DNA from: Typha latifolia | Lineage: Eukaryota; Streptophyta; Magnoliopsida; Poales; Typhaceae | DNA: 64,000 nt | Assembly (NCBI GenBank): GCA_019914945.1 | Contig: CM034108.1 | Coordinates: 6,768,001-6,832,000, forward strand | Direction of reading: 5' to 3' | In this document: positions 1 through 10,535 of the stretch, piece by piece | How the letters are laid out: every line of letters starts with the position of its first letter | Numbering within the stretch: position 1 is the stretch's first letter | The notes under the pieces: generated by a model | The model's database searches: none | The model's input: the letters and a program-made list of their open reading frames with translations, nothing else | Told to the model about the DNA's origin: nothing | Translations under genes and position numbers: made by a program

Positions 1-129
1 TACTATCAGTATCAACAACGGAATCAATATTGAGTAGAGAAGAGGCAAAAGCAACAAAGTTTTCTTCATCTTTTTCAAAATCATCATCAGATTCATCTAA
101 GTCATCTCAAGTAACTTTCATAACTTTAC

Positions 130-1090
130 CCTTCTTCTTAAGGCGATTAGGGCATTCTTGTGCTGTGTCCAAAACCAGAACATTCAAAACATCGAACTTT
201 ATTCTCAGAATTCTTATTTTTCTGTTTGACACCGTTGTTGCTCACACATGTGTTCGAACTCGCAGTATTCTTCTTTTTCATAAATGCTTTGCTTTTCTCA
301 AGTTTTTCAGCATTCAACTTATTTGGCTTTCGAAAAAATTTATTAAACTTTTTGACGAACATGGCCAACATCTCAACATCTAAATCACCTTCATCATCAG
401 ACTCCTCTATACTTTGTTCAACTGTGGATAGGGCAATCCCTTTGGACTTCCTCTGTTTTGAAAGGCTGGACTCAAATGTTTATAGATTTCCTACCAATTA
501 TTCAACTTTTATAGAATCGATGTCCTTACTTTCCTCAATAGTTGTAACTTTCGCCTGAAACCTCTCTAGAAGAGACCTAAACGGACAATTCTGTTTTCAA
601 AAATTTTCTCTCCTAGGTTGAAACTGGAGTTAACTATATCACTCAGCTTTGCATAAAACTCATCAAATGTCTCATTCTCCTCCATACGTAGAGTTTCAAA
701 CCTAGTAGTCAACCTCTAAAGTTTAGAAAGTTTTACAGCCATAGTTCCTTTGTGAGTAGTTTCTAAGATCGTCCAAGCTTCTTTTGCTATTTCACAAGTA
801 GAAATTCTTCTAAATTCTTCCGAAGAAACACAACTAAAAATTGCATTTATTGCCTTGCTATTCCATCCAACTTTTTCATAGTCTGACATATCCCATGACT
901 CTATTGGTTTATCAGCAAGTTTATCATCCACCATGTACATTGGTGGACTCCAACCGTTCACAACGGCAAACCATACTCGTTCATCTATAGACTTCAAGTA
1001 AGCTCTCATCCTAACTTTCCAATATCCATAATTTGATCCATCTAGGATAGGAGGTCTAATAGATGATGGTCCATCTCTATGAAAATCCAT
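130..1090 (-). pseudogene. Copia gag (UBN2-type) pseudogene with zinc-knuckle frameshift
   Basis: The gag polyprotein packages element RNA. The start fits the Met at 1090 (MDFHRDGPSS...), followed by the Copia gag signature YGYWKVRMRAYL and a KLSKL block. A TAG at 716-718 replaces a Gln codon; beyond it the same frame continues as RLTTRFETLRMEENETF, so this is a nonsense mutation and not the true end. Further on, the CCHC knuckle (CFECSGFGH) is followed by a one-base frameshift near 155, after which the other frame reads AQECPNRLKKK. The domain order matches copy 2. Gag identity is certain; loss of function is inferred from the two lesions. Confidence 0.85.
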
Positions 1091-1124
1091 GTCTATCTGA
1101 TCTCTCTCAAAGGTGAGAGAACCC

Positions 1125-1138
1125 GCTCTAATACCAAT
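1125..1138 (-). other. Primer binding site (initiator tRNA-Met type), Copia copy 1
   Basis: The minus strand reads ATTGGTATTAGAGC just inside the LTR. This is one mismatch from the TGGTATCAGAGC core complementary to the 3' end of initiator tRNA-Met used by many plant Copia elements. Confidence 0.7.
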
Positions 1139-2118
1139 TAAAAAAACCCTAGACACAAGTATGTATCTAAATACTAGGCAATGATATCACTCGTTCGCTT
1201 AAGTAAAAGTCCGTAGAAATATTAGGAACGAAAGCAGAGATGAATGCCAAGATTTTAACGTGGAAAAATCCAAACGGGAAAAAACCACGTATCCAAACTC
1301 AGATCAAAACCAATCACTAGAATAGTAGCAGTTACAAGACTGACTCACAAAACAACCCGTCGATCCAAACGACTTTGTTTCTCTTAGTCTTGCTCGCTAG
1401 AACCCACGATTCACTACTTCTCGTGATTGAAGTCCAACCTCAGTAACCCTCGAGATTGATCTTTCGTCTAGATAGCCCTTAAGACGAAAGATTAAGTTTT
1501 GTAGATGAGAGGAATCTTGATAGTTAAAGAACCGATGTAGCCTCAGGAAGTCTCCTTCAATAATGCTTCTTCAACCCCACTCAAGATAGGGCATCACAAT
1601 CCTTATATATGATCTCCAAGATAGAGCCAAATCCAAGTCTTATCCGTACTCACGAAAGTCCAATTCTATCAAACTTCGTTGGTGCGTTCGAACGTGGCTC
1701 GGGTGCATTCGAACGTGGCCCGGGTGCGTTCGAACGGCATGTCTTGATCTCTGGTGCATTCGAACGGGCCCGAGTGCATTCGAACGTGACAACTTAAAAT
1801 TTTCAGGTTGCATTTGAACGCGTTTGTGAACGCAGCTCTCGGTCTGTGTGAACGCAGTACCTGCGTTCGAACACGTTTGTGAATGCGGCTCTCTGTCTGT
1901 GTGAACGCAGTACCCACGTTCGAACGCGTTTGTGAACGCGGCTCTCTATCTGTGTGAACGTAGTACCCGCGTTCAAACGCGTTTGTGAACGCGGTGTGAA
2001 CTCGACGGCTTTTCTCCAATAATCTTGCAATTCTTCAACCCAAAGATATTCTAGACTTATGTAAAGCTCATATACATGAAAAAATACACTTAGAATATTT
2101 TGTACATAATTACCAACA
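1139..2118 (-). repeat. 5' LTR of Copia copy 1
   Basis: The outer edge reads TGTTGG on the minus strand (end at 2118). The inner edge (1139) abuts the primer site, its terminal dinucleotide mutated from CA to TA. Edges were set by comparison with the copy 2 LTR at 9247-10123. About 980 bp. It carries a cluster of TTCGAACG-type palindromes at 1680-1990 that the copy 2 LTR has only sparsely. Confidence 0.75.
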
Positions 2119-2159
2119 AATAAAAACCTAATAATACACATGAGAAGAAAATTTACAAT

Positions 2160-2800
2160 CTTCAAATCCCTTAGGTTGTTCAACATATACGTCTTTATTT
2201 AAAACACAATTCAGAAAAGCACTTTTAACATCCATATGGAATAATTTAAATTTTAAGTGACATGCAATAGCAAGTAGTATATGTATAGACTCTAGTGTAG
2301 CTACAAGTGCAAAAGTCTCATCAAAATCAATTCCCTCAACCTAAGTGTATCCCTGAGCCACTAGTCTATCTTTGTTTCTAACTATATTGCTAAGTTCATC
2401 TCTTTTGTTCTTATAGATTCATTTTGTTCCAATAATATTTACATTATTAGGTTCAGAAACTAAATATCAAATATCATTTCTACTAAACTGCTCTAGTTCC
2501 TCATGCATGGCATTTATCCAAAAATCATCTAAAAGAGATTCTTTCATATTTTTTGGTTCAAAAGAAGAAGTATCACACATAAAAGATACCTCGTTTTGGA
2601 TTTGTCTTCTTATTTTCATTGGTTCAGTTACATCTCTGATTACTTGAGGCAGTGGATGGTTTAATTTGACTCTATCGGATGGTTCTAATCCTCCATCATC
2701 TCCTTTTTACCGTTTCCACTCTTTCTTCAATTACGTTCAAGGTGGTTGGAGTAATCTCAGTTTCTATGTCATTATCAACTGTACTTCTAGAGTTAATGTC
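2160..2800 (-). pseudogene. Older Copia reverse transcriptase (RVT_2), N-terminal fragment
   Basis: Translating the minus strand across several stops gives recognisable Copia RT: MQEELEQFSRNDIWYLV, then a block ending NIVRNKDRLVAQGYT, then VEGIDFDETFALVATLES, then HMDVKSAFLN and VYVEQPKGFED. The YT*VEG and TK*IYK stops replace conserved Gln and Trp codons. The frame stops after HVYY where the LTR of copy 1 begins. This is a decayed element interrupted by a younger insertion on one side and by a long gypsy-type LTR on the other (2801). Confidence 0.85.
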
Positions 2801-4592
2801 TCTAACAACTCAACCCAAAAAAAAATAAAATAAAATAAAATAAAATTTTACATGGCACGACGTGATCGGCCACAGTGTGGCCGACCTCGTGCCATGTTAC
2901 GTTGGCGCGTGCTGGTAGTGCGTTCTGGTGGGCCTGTCGCTGCCGCAGCCACAACGCCGACGCCCCACTGCCTCTCTCTCTACAAATCTCTCTCAGATGC
3001 CTCTCTCTATCATTCTCTCTCTCTCCCTCTCTCTCTCTTATGCCGCTGTCCTTGGAACCCACCGCTGCCACCTCTATCGAGCGCTGGTGAGCTCCTCTCC
3101 CTCTCTCTGTCTCTATCTCTGTCTCTCTGTCTCTCTTTCTCTCACTCTTGTTTTTCGTGCTGGGCTGAGCCCAACACTATGGCAGTGGATTTTATTTATT
3201 TATTTATTTATTTATAATCTATGTATTTATTTTTAGTTAATATAACTAGATTATTTAGACATTAATTGTCTTAATTAATATATACAAATATTCTTTAACA
3301 TAATTTTTCTTAATAAAATAGTAAAATTAATGATTAATTATGTTATGAATTGTTACATATAAATATTGGTATTATTTAATATATATATATATATATATGT
3401 TATGTTAGATTAATAAATAGTTTTCTTAATTATAATCTTGAGATTTACAGATATATATATATACTAATATTCATAATATATACATTTTAAGTAATTTTTA
3501 ACAATTTATTATATACTACTGTGTGTAGAATAAGATACTAGTCTTATTTATTAATTTATTAATTTATTTATTATTTTGTATAATTAAGTAAAGACTATAG
3601 AGTTCCTGATTAATCAAGATAGAGTAAGAATTATTAAAATTAATTATAAATAGATCTTGTTTATATTTCTATCTTATTTATAGTTATTTAGCCTTTTATT
3701 TTATTTTATAATTATATATTTAGAATATTTTAATAAAAAAGAAACATACCTCTTCTCCTTATATTATAACTAGTATCTTATGATAATTATAGTATTTGAA
3801 TCATATCTATAACATAGATTTAGTTATGTAATCAAAAATAAAACAACTGATTCTAAACCTAATAAATCTTTATATTTTATTTGAATTAATTCTAATTGGA
3901 TAAACGGCTAACATCATACTACTTAAATATTTTCAGATCTCGAACCCCTTATGTGAGACCCCGTGGACCTTATTAGCGATGAGTGACGGTTGACTGATGA
4001 AGGTGAGGGATACGTGTGTTGAGTCTTCTAATCTGAGGTTACTAGTCTTATCCCCTAGACGTCTTTCTCAAATTAGGATATATTATATAATTATGTATAT
4101 GCATGTTTTGGCCTCCAACATGATTATATGATCTTATCTAGAGATGATTTAAGTCAAGCATATTTCATCATTCATGTGAGTAGACTAATCTTAGATATGA
4201 GTATGTTGATGATATATAGAGATGATTAGATATGACTATACTGTTATGATTTTATGCGAGATGATCTATAGCCTGAGTATGCATGTGATAGACTAGCATT
4301 AGTATGCATGTGATACGTATACCATTGAAGATTTCATCGCATCATATATTTCTTTTGTCTCCTCTTCCACCTAAATTTCTGATATATATTACTTGTTATA
4401 GTATTGGATAAAATGCATATGATCTGTCATTTAGAATGAAAGTATAAAATCTGATTGATAGGATAATTGATAGAAAGCGTGAGGATACTCGATGTAGTCG
4501 CGATCTTGTAGCCTTACATCCGAGGTCATTAGTCTGTGTGTGCGGCAAACATTCAGACACATATCATTTGCTAGGGCATAGTTAGAAGGGTG
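2801..4592 (+). repeat. Long Ty3/gypsy-type LTR, copy A (5' two thirds)
   Basis: The order is: start resembling TGTTACAACTCAACCC (here TCTAACAACTC), A-rich tract, hairpin (2851-2896), CT-rich tract (2970-3160), AT-rich stretch, then a conserved block around TGTGAGACCCCGTGGACC (3951-3968). The same order occurs inverted in copy B (60895-63689), and parts recur in copies C (4598-6520) and D (46985-48752). Length near 2.8 kb and ends resembling TGTTACA...TGTAAT fit long plant gypsy LTRs such as the Tekay/Del class, but no coding domain is attached. Copy A stops where copy C begins. Confidence 0.7.
2851..2896. other. 46-nt imperfect palindrome inside the long LTR
   Basis: The arms CATGGCACGA and TCGTGCCATG flank a GGCCACAGTGTGGCC core. 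A matching palindrome lies in copy B (63614-63656). Its role is unknown; it could form a hairpin in RNA or DNA. Confidence 0.7.
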
Positions 4593-4597
4593 CTCGG

Positions 4598-6520
4598 TGT
4601 AATGCCCACGCGCCCACACGGCATGCGCGGCACACGCGACAGGTCGGGCGGGCCTTTTCACGCACAAATACGCTCCTATGCCCATATAATCATGACATCA
4701 TCATACAAAACCTGCTAATATATCCATGCTTACATAATCCATCACCAAATAAATCATACTATTAATCGAATAAATTTGTTAACATATGAATATCCAAGTC
4801 CACAATAATATACATTAGACCACTACAAAATCTGACAGGGCCTACACAAACCATGATAAACCATCAATATATAGCTAAAATAACTGATATATGAGTACAC
4901 TATAATCTGACATATATTATACAAATCTTCATTTGATACCATAAATTACAAATAAAACAAACAATAATACAACTCAATTTCTATACAAATTATTATCTAT
5001 ACCATCTCGCACCTATAGCTCACCTCATCATTCTTAAATATCTTCTTAGGATATCTCAAGTTGCTATCACGTACCACATATCTAAGAGGCTTAAAAAAGA
5101 AATAAAGAGAGTCGTGAGCAAAAGGCTATGTGAATAAACTTTACCCAGAATCAGTGATTTCAAATAGATAGTAAATCATGTACTAGATAATATGAATCAT
5201 ACAAGAGCATCATATCATGAATAAATATATAAATGTATCCTCAATAATATATAAATTAAATATAGATGTCATGTCATAACTGATCAAAGTATATAATTCT
5301 CGACAATGTATAAATAAACCTCCATATCATTCCATCATTATACCTTTTTCTCAAATATGACACATATGATGCATACCAATCATGACCATGCTATGATATC
5401 AAATGCAACAAGATATGATATATATTGACCACTCGATTAATCAGGTATATTAGATGATAATAAAATTGTATGCATTTTTTAACATCTCAATCATCAATGT
5501 CATCTCTGAATGTTATCATCATACTAGACCATTATGCATAGTTAACATTCGGTACCCTGTCTCATAATTCAACCCGAAGTCTCAGAGCATACCGTACCAA
5601 CCATTAAGGGTATCTCAATCATATAATCATACCCTGCCAACCGTTAAGGATATTATCATCATCTAGACCCAAGTACCTAACTAGCTGATAGAAACCACGA
5701 GGATAACTTGCCACATATGCCCTAGCGAACGACATGTGTCCGAATGTCTACTACGCGCACAGACTACTGACCTCGGACGTAAGGTCATAGGATCGCGACT
5801 ATGTCGTGCGATCAATCATCTCTAAGCACACCCTAACCCTTGCGCCCACTTGGGTATCCTAATGCTTTCTACCAACTATCCTATCAATCAGATTTCATGC
5901 TCTCCTTCTAAATAACAGATCATATGCATTTTATCCAATACTATAACAAGTCATACATATCATGAATTTAGGTAGAAGAGGAGTTAAAAGAAATGTATGA
6001 TGCAATAAAATCTCTAATGGTACATGTATCACATGCATACTCATGCTAGTCTATTATATGTATACTCATGCTACAAATCATCTCGACATAAAGTCATAAC
6101 AGTATAGTCATCTCTAATCATCTCTATATATCATCAACATACTCATATCCAAGATCAATCTACTAACATGAATGATAAAATATGCTCGACTGAAATTATC
6201 TTTAGATAAGATCATATAATCATGCTCAAGAACAAAACATGCATATACATAATTATATAATATATCCTAATTTGAGAAAAGCGTCTAGGGGATAAGACTA
6301 CTCACCATCTGATCAGAATATACAAAACACGTATCACTCATGTCCGCCAACCGAGGGTCAACTCATTGCTAACCAGATCCATAGGGTCTCACATAAGAGG
6401 TTTGGGATCTAAAAATATTTAGGTAACATAAAATTAGCCGTTTATCTAATTAAAATATGTTCATATAAAATATGATGATTTATTAGGTTTTAGAACTTCT
6501 ACTTATTTTTATAAATCTAA
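4598..6520 (-). repeat. Long Ty3/gypsy-type LTR, copy C (inverted relative to A)
   Basis: It starts TGTAATGCCCACGCGCCC on the plus strand, the element's terminal end read backwards, and runs through the same blocks as copy B in the same orientation, including the GGGTCTCACATAAGAGG block near 6385-6402. It ends against the broken integrase of Copia copy 2. Copies A and C overlap in content (about 3930-4592 versus 5720-6420), which creates a large inverted repeat. No protein-coding sequence is seen. Confidence 0.7.
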
Positions 6521-7046
6521 ATATAGATAAGAGTAGTAGATTTATGCTTAATGCCAAGAGAGTCACAAAAGATAGAATAATTTTTGTTATCAAATTCTCT
6601 ACCATGATTAGACTGAATTCTAAGAGTAGTAGATTTTTCATTTTGCAGTTTTAAGCATAGTAATTTAAAAACTTCAAAGGTTTCTGATTTTTCACGGCAA
6701 CCCAAGAAAATCTAGAGTAATCATCTACCATTAAAAATATATACCATTTACCTCAAAGATTTTCAGTCTTTGTGGGTCCCATAAGATCCATATGAACTAG
6801 TTGTAATACTCGATCGGTAGTAGCAGCATTCAATTTCTTGTGTGAGATTTTTATTTGTTTCCCAATTTGATATTGACCCACACGTTTTTTTAAGTTCTCT
6901 TTCATCTTATGTATTCCCCTAATTGCCTTAAGTTTGGACAGATTGTATAATTCATTATGGTTCACATGCCCTAAACGTTGATGCCGAAGATCTGCAATAT
7001 CCAAAGTAGCACTATTATATTTTAAATTACTTAAATTTCCAACCAC
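6521..7046 (-). pseudogene. Copia GAG-pre-integrase and integrase fragment (copy 2)
   Basis: HQRLGHVNHNELYNLSKL is the GAG-pre-integrase zinc-binding HxxxH region. It is followed by LVHMDLMGPTKTENL, the first catalytic Asp region of the integrase core. In the next segment (6517-6705) SNHGREFDN corresponds to the second catalytic Asp region, with the usual SDxGxEF Asp replaced by Asn. The sequence then ends at copy C of the long LTR, so the third catalytic Glu is missing. Confidence 0.8.
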
Positions 7047-7155
7047 ATAACAATTATCTGATATTCTAAATCTGCAACATATTATATTACCTTCATGATA
7101 TAGAATAGTACAATCATTTTTTTGAAAATTTTATCTTACAATTTTCATCACAGAA

Positions 7156-7892
7156 CTAGTTGATATTTAGGAGATTAGCTTTTAAATCTTCAACATATAA
7201 AACATTGTCAAGAACAAGCACCCCTAGAGTCTTTACCTTTTCTTTACTGATTACTTTGGTTGATTTACTATCTCCAAAAGTCACAACTCCTTCATAATCT
7301 TCAAATTTAGTAAACATGAATTTATCACCAAACATATATCTTGAACAACCACTATCTAAATACCACATATTAGAGTTTATAGCATTTAAGGCTTTATGAA
7401 CAACATAACATTTCAAATTATTTTTCTTAACCCAAGTAGACTTAGTTTTCATACCATAAATAAAAGCACGTCTAGGTTTCTTTAAAAATTTACAATTTGG
7501 TCTAATATGCCTTAGAATGCCACAATAACACATGGGTATGAAACCTTTTTTACTTACCTTTTCTTGAGGGTTGTGTCTCAAGTTTACCTTATTCACCTTT
7601 GAAGTCTCACCATGATATCGATTTAGATTTGACTTTGGAGCTTTCATCCAGGTTTGCTTTAAAGGTTTGGATGATAGTTTCACATTATCTCCCTTTTGAA
7701 TACCTGTAGAAACAAAAACAGTCTTTTTATTACTTGAATTACTAGTGTATCTAAATTCATACCTATCTTTCTAAAAATTTGAGCTTTTAGAATCTCATTT
7801 AATTTGTTTTTCCCTTTTAGAAAGGTTACTTCCTTCAGCAACCTTTCTTGTTCAATTTCTAAAGTTTTTGCATTTTCCAATGCCTCGTTCAA
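7156..7892 (-). pseudogene. Copia linker and aspartic protease region (copy 2)
   Basis: One frame gives a gag-pol linker with a second zinc-knuckle-like CYCGILRHIRPNC. It is followed by WYLDSGCSRYMFGDK, in which DSG is the catalytic Asp triad of the retropepsin, and then VLVLDNVLYVEDLKANLLNIN, the typical Copia post-protease block. A coiled segment rich in Glu/Lys/Leu (7680-7892) lies upstream in another frame. Reading frames change between segments, so no polyprotein can be made. Confidence 0.8.
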
Positions 7893-8129
7893 TTGCTATG
7901 TGAGAGTTTCAAAATGTTCAAGTTCCACTTGGTATTTTTCTTCAAATTTAATTCTTTCTGCTTCTATCACCTTAAGTCTTTGGAGTAGCTTTAGATTACT
8001 TTTCTTCAATTTGAATGACTCCAAATACAATTCATTGTATGTTTTTTATATCTCAGAATCTTCTTCTTCTAGAGGTAACACTTTCTGCTCATATGTACTA
8101 TCAAAATCAACAATAGAGTTAGTACAAGA

Positions 8130-9200
8130 GTGAGGAGGCACTAAAGGCTACATAGTTCTCTTGTTCTTTTTCGGAATCATCATCCGAATTATTCGTGTCA
8201 TCAAAAGCGACTTTCATAGCCTTACCTTTCCTCTTGAGCCGATTTGGATATTCCTGTGTAATATGACCAAAACTAGAACATTCATAGCATCATATTTTGC
8301 TTTCTTGAATTTTGTTTTTCTGTTTGGAGTTATTATTACCACTTCCCAAATTTGTAATCATAGAATTTTTCTTTTTCTCAAGGTTTTTATTTTTCTCAAA
8401 CTTCTGACTATTGAACTTATTAGGCTTTTTAAAAGATTTAGTGAACTTTTTAACAAACATAGCCAGCATCTCAGGATCTAATTCACTCTCTTCATCCGAC
8501 TCTTCTAAATCTTCTATAACAGTAGTTAAGTCATACATTTAGACTTTTTAGGTTTAAAAAGAGTGAATTCAAACATTGGAAGATTCCTAACCAATTGTTC
8601 AACCTTTATAGAATCAATGTCTTTACTTTTCTCAATGGCTGTGACTTTAGCTTGAAACCTTTAGGGAGAGACCTAAGAATTTTGCGAACAATTTTATGTT
8701 CATGAATTTTCTCTCCTAAGTTAAAACTAGAGTTGACTATGTCACTAAGTTTTGCATAGAAGTCATCAAAAGTTTCATTTTCCTCCAAGCGAAGAGTTTC
8801 AAAATTTGTCGTCAATCTTTGAAGTTTTGAGAGCTTAACAGCAATGGTTCCCTCATGTGTAGTCTTGAAGATCATCCAAGCATCTTTAGCAATTTCATAT
8901 GTAGAAATTATTCGAAGTTCATCAAAAGAAATACAACTGAAAATAACATTTATTGCTTTGCTATTCCAGCCGACCTTTTCATAATCTGACTTATCCCAAG
9001 TCTTAGTGGGTTTTTTAACTAACCTATCATTCACCACGTGCATAGGAACACTCCAGCCGTCTAAAACACTAAGCCAAACACGCTCATCTATCAATTTCAT
9101 GTAAGCTCTCATCCTAGCATCCTAGCTTTCCAATAAATATAGTTCACTCCATCAAGAATAGGTCTAATAGAAGATTGTCCATCTCTGTGGAAATCCATGC
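8130..9200 (-). pseudogene. Copia gag pseudogene (copy 2)
   Basis: It starts MDFHRDGQSSIRPILDG (Met near 9199). A direct 8-bp duplication (GCTAGGAT twice, about 9110-9125) shifts the frame after YWKARM. The downstream frame then reads MRAYMKLIDERVW through KLSKLQRLTTNFETLRL to ILRSLPKGFK. A second segment (8290-8538) contains ESDEESELDPEMLAMFVKKF, and the zinc knuckle near 8265-8310 reads CYECSSFGHITQEY, with the last Cys changed to Tyr. The copy 1 nonsense codon is absent here (Gln retained), so the two copies decayed independently. Confidence 0.85.
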
Positions 9201-9232
9201 CTAGTGGATATTTTTCTAAAGTAAGAGAACAT

Positions 9233-9246
9233 GCTCTGATACTAAT
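9233..9246 (-). other. Primer binding site (initiator tRNA-Met type), Copia copy 2
   Basis: The minus strand reads ATTAGTATCAGAGC directly inside the LTR. This is one change from the TGGTATCAGAGC core. Confidence 0.7.
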
Positions 9247-10123
9247 TGAAAAATACTTAGATACACGTGTATATCTAAACCCTAGGCAATAATTCTAACT
9301 CTTTGCTTATGTATATATGTAGGATAAATATCAGAAAAGTAAAGCAATAATGAACACTAAGATTTTTACGTTGAAAAATCCAAACGGAAAAAAAACTATG
9401 GATCTAAACTAGGATTAAAACTAATTACTAATAACTGTAGCAATTTACAAGACTGACTTATAAAACAACCTGTCGATCCCCACAATTTTATTTTACTCAA
9501 TCTTGATTGCTAGTGCTCGTGATTTACTGCTTCCCATAATTGATCTCTAATCTCAATAACCCTCGAGATTGATCTATCATCTAGAGGACCCTTAAGACGA
9601 AAGTCTTGATGCGTAAATGATGAGATGGACCTTATTGGTGAAGATCCGTATTTATCTCTAAGAACTTTCTTTTTAAATCAATCACCAACACTACTAGGGT
9701 TAGGGCATCCCTACCAATATATAGATTAATAAGATAAGGTCAAATTCAAGTCTAAACAGAACTCTCGTAACTCCAGAAATTGCATGTTAAGTAGGTGCAT
9801 TCGAACACAGCCTGTGTGCATTTGAACGCAATCACTTAATTGCCCAGCGAGTTCGAACATGCAAATTCACCTCTCTATATGTGCAAATGCAGTTGTAAAC
9901 TTTCCAAGCTTCGTTTGAACAACCAAAACACCTCCTCTATATATGCGAACGCGATTGCAAACTTTCGAGGGTGTGTTCGAACGTGGTGCGAACGTCTTGT
10001 GAACGCAATGAGTTATCTTCTCCAAATCTTGAAAATCTTTGGTCCTAATGTTACCAAAATTTGTAGATATGCTCATATATATGTAAAAAATTACTTAGAA
10101 TATTTTATACATATTTGCCAACA
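9247..10123 (-). repeat. 5' LTR of Copia copy 2
   Basis: It is bounded by TG (9247) and CA (10123) on the plus strand, so it reads TGTTGG...CA on the element strand. About 877 bp. TTCGAAC-containing words recur at 9797-10000. It matches the copy 1 LTR in order at both edges. Confidence 0.8.
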
Positions 10124-10164
10124 TTATAAACCTAACATAGTATATGACATAATTACTAACTAAT

Positions 10165-10535
10165 CTACTTATCACTTTAAGTGACCCACTATCTCACGTG
10201 TATTGAACTTGATCGAGTTGAGTTAATTATAGTTTCCTAATCTATTGAGAATATTCCTATTTTGATAAAAGAAAATTTCTATATATTCGTGATAGGGCAG
10301 GATACATTAAGGATAAAGAGTTGTAATAATAAAAAAATCTAGCCCCTCTCTCACCTATAAATAGAGGGCTCATATCTAATCAATAGTACTTGCATCCAGT
10401 AATGTAGGTAAAAGGGAGGAAGCTTAGTAATTCCTAACGCGTGGAGATAAGAATTAGTGTGGATCAACATCCTATCTACTATATCAACACGTAAGTCTTG
10501 GATTCTGATTAAAGTATTTTATCTAACACATCAAT
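10165..10535 (+). repeat. Possible solo LTR-like segment with TATA box
   Basis: A TATAAATAGAGGG word at 10358-10370 is followed by a purine-rich leader and a terminal ...ATCTAACA. This resembles the promoter and R region of a small plant LTR. No second copy and no target duplication were found, so the call is tentative. Confidence 0.3.

Larger units (their letters stand above)
1..2118 (-). mobile_element. Ty1/copia retrotransposon, 5' part (copy 1)
   Basis: This is the 5' portion of a minus-strand Copia element: LTR (1139-2118), primer binding site, then gag running toward base 1. The rest (protease, integrase, RT, 3' LTR) lies beyond the window. The gag segment is closely related to that of copy 2 at 6.5-10.1 kb, so both belong to one family. 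The element seems to have landed in an older Copia, because RT-coding sequence resumes immediately past its outer LTR edge. Decay (nonsense codon, frameshift) shows it is not autonomous. Confidence 0.85.
6521..10123 (-). mobile_element. Ty1/copia retrotransposon, truncated (copy 2)
   Basis: Minus-strand order: 5' LTR (9247-10123), primer site (9233-9246), gag (about 8130-9200), protease (DSG near 7350), GAG-pre-integrase and start of integrase (6521-7046). The element is cut within the integrase core by copy C of the long LTR. RT, RNase H and the 3' LTR are absent. Stops and frameshifts break every domain. It is the same family as copy 1. Confidence 0.9.

Noticed and set aside
2852..3236. Overlapping plus-strand frames with Ser-Leu runs
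   Set aside because: Low-complexity CT tract inside LTR copy A; no family resemblance.
3380..3470. TA-repeat runs considered as a CRISPR-like or centromeric array
   Set aside because: Simple (TA)n only; no regular spacers, and CRISPR arrays are not expected in plant nuclear DNA.
4431..4685. 84-residue minus-strand frame with Cys/His residues
   Set aside because: It spans the junction of LTR copies A and C, so it cannot be an ancestral gene; no domain seen.
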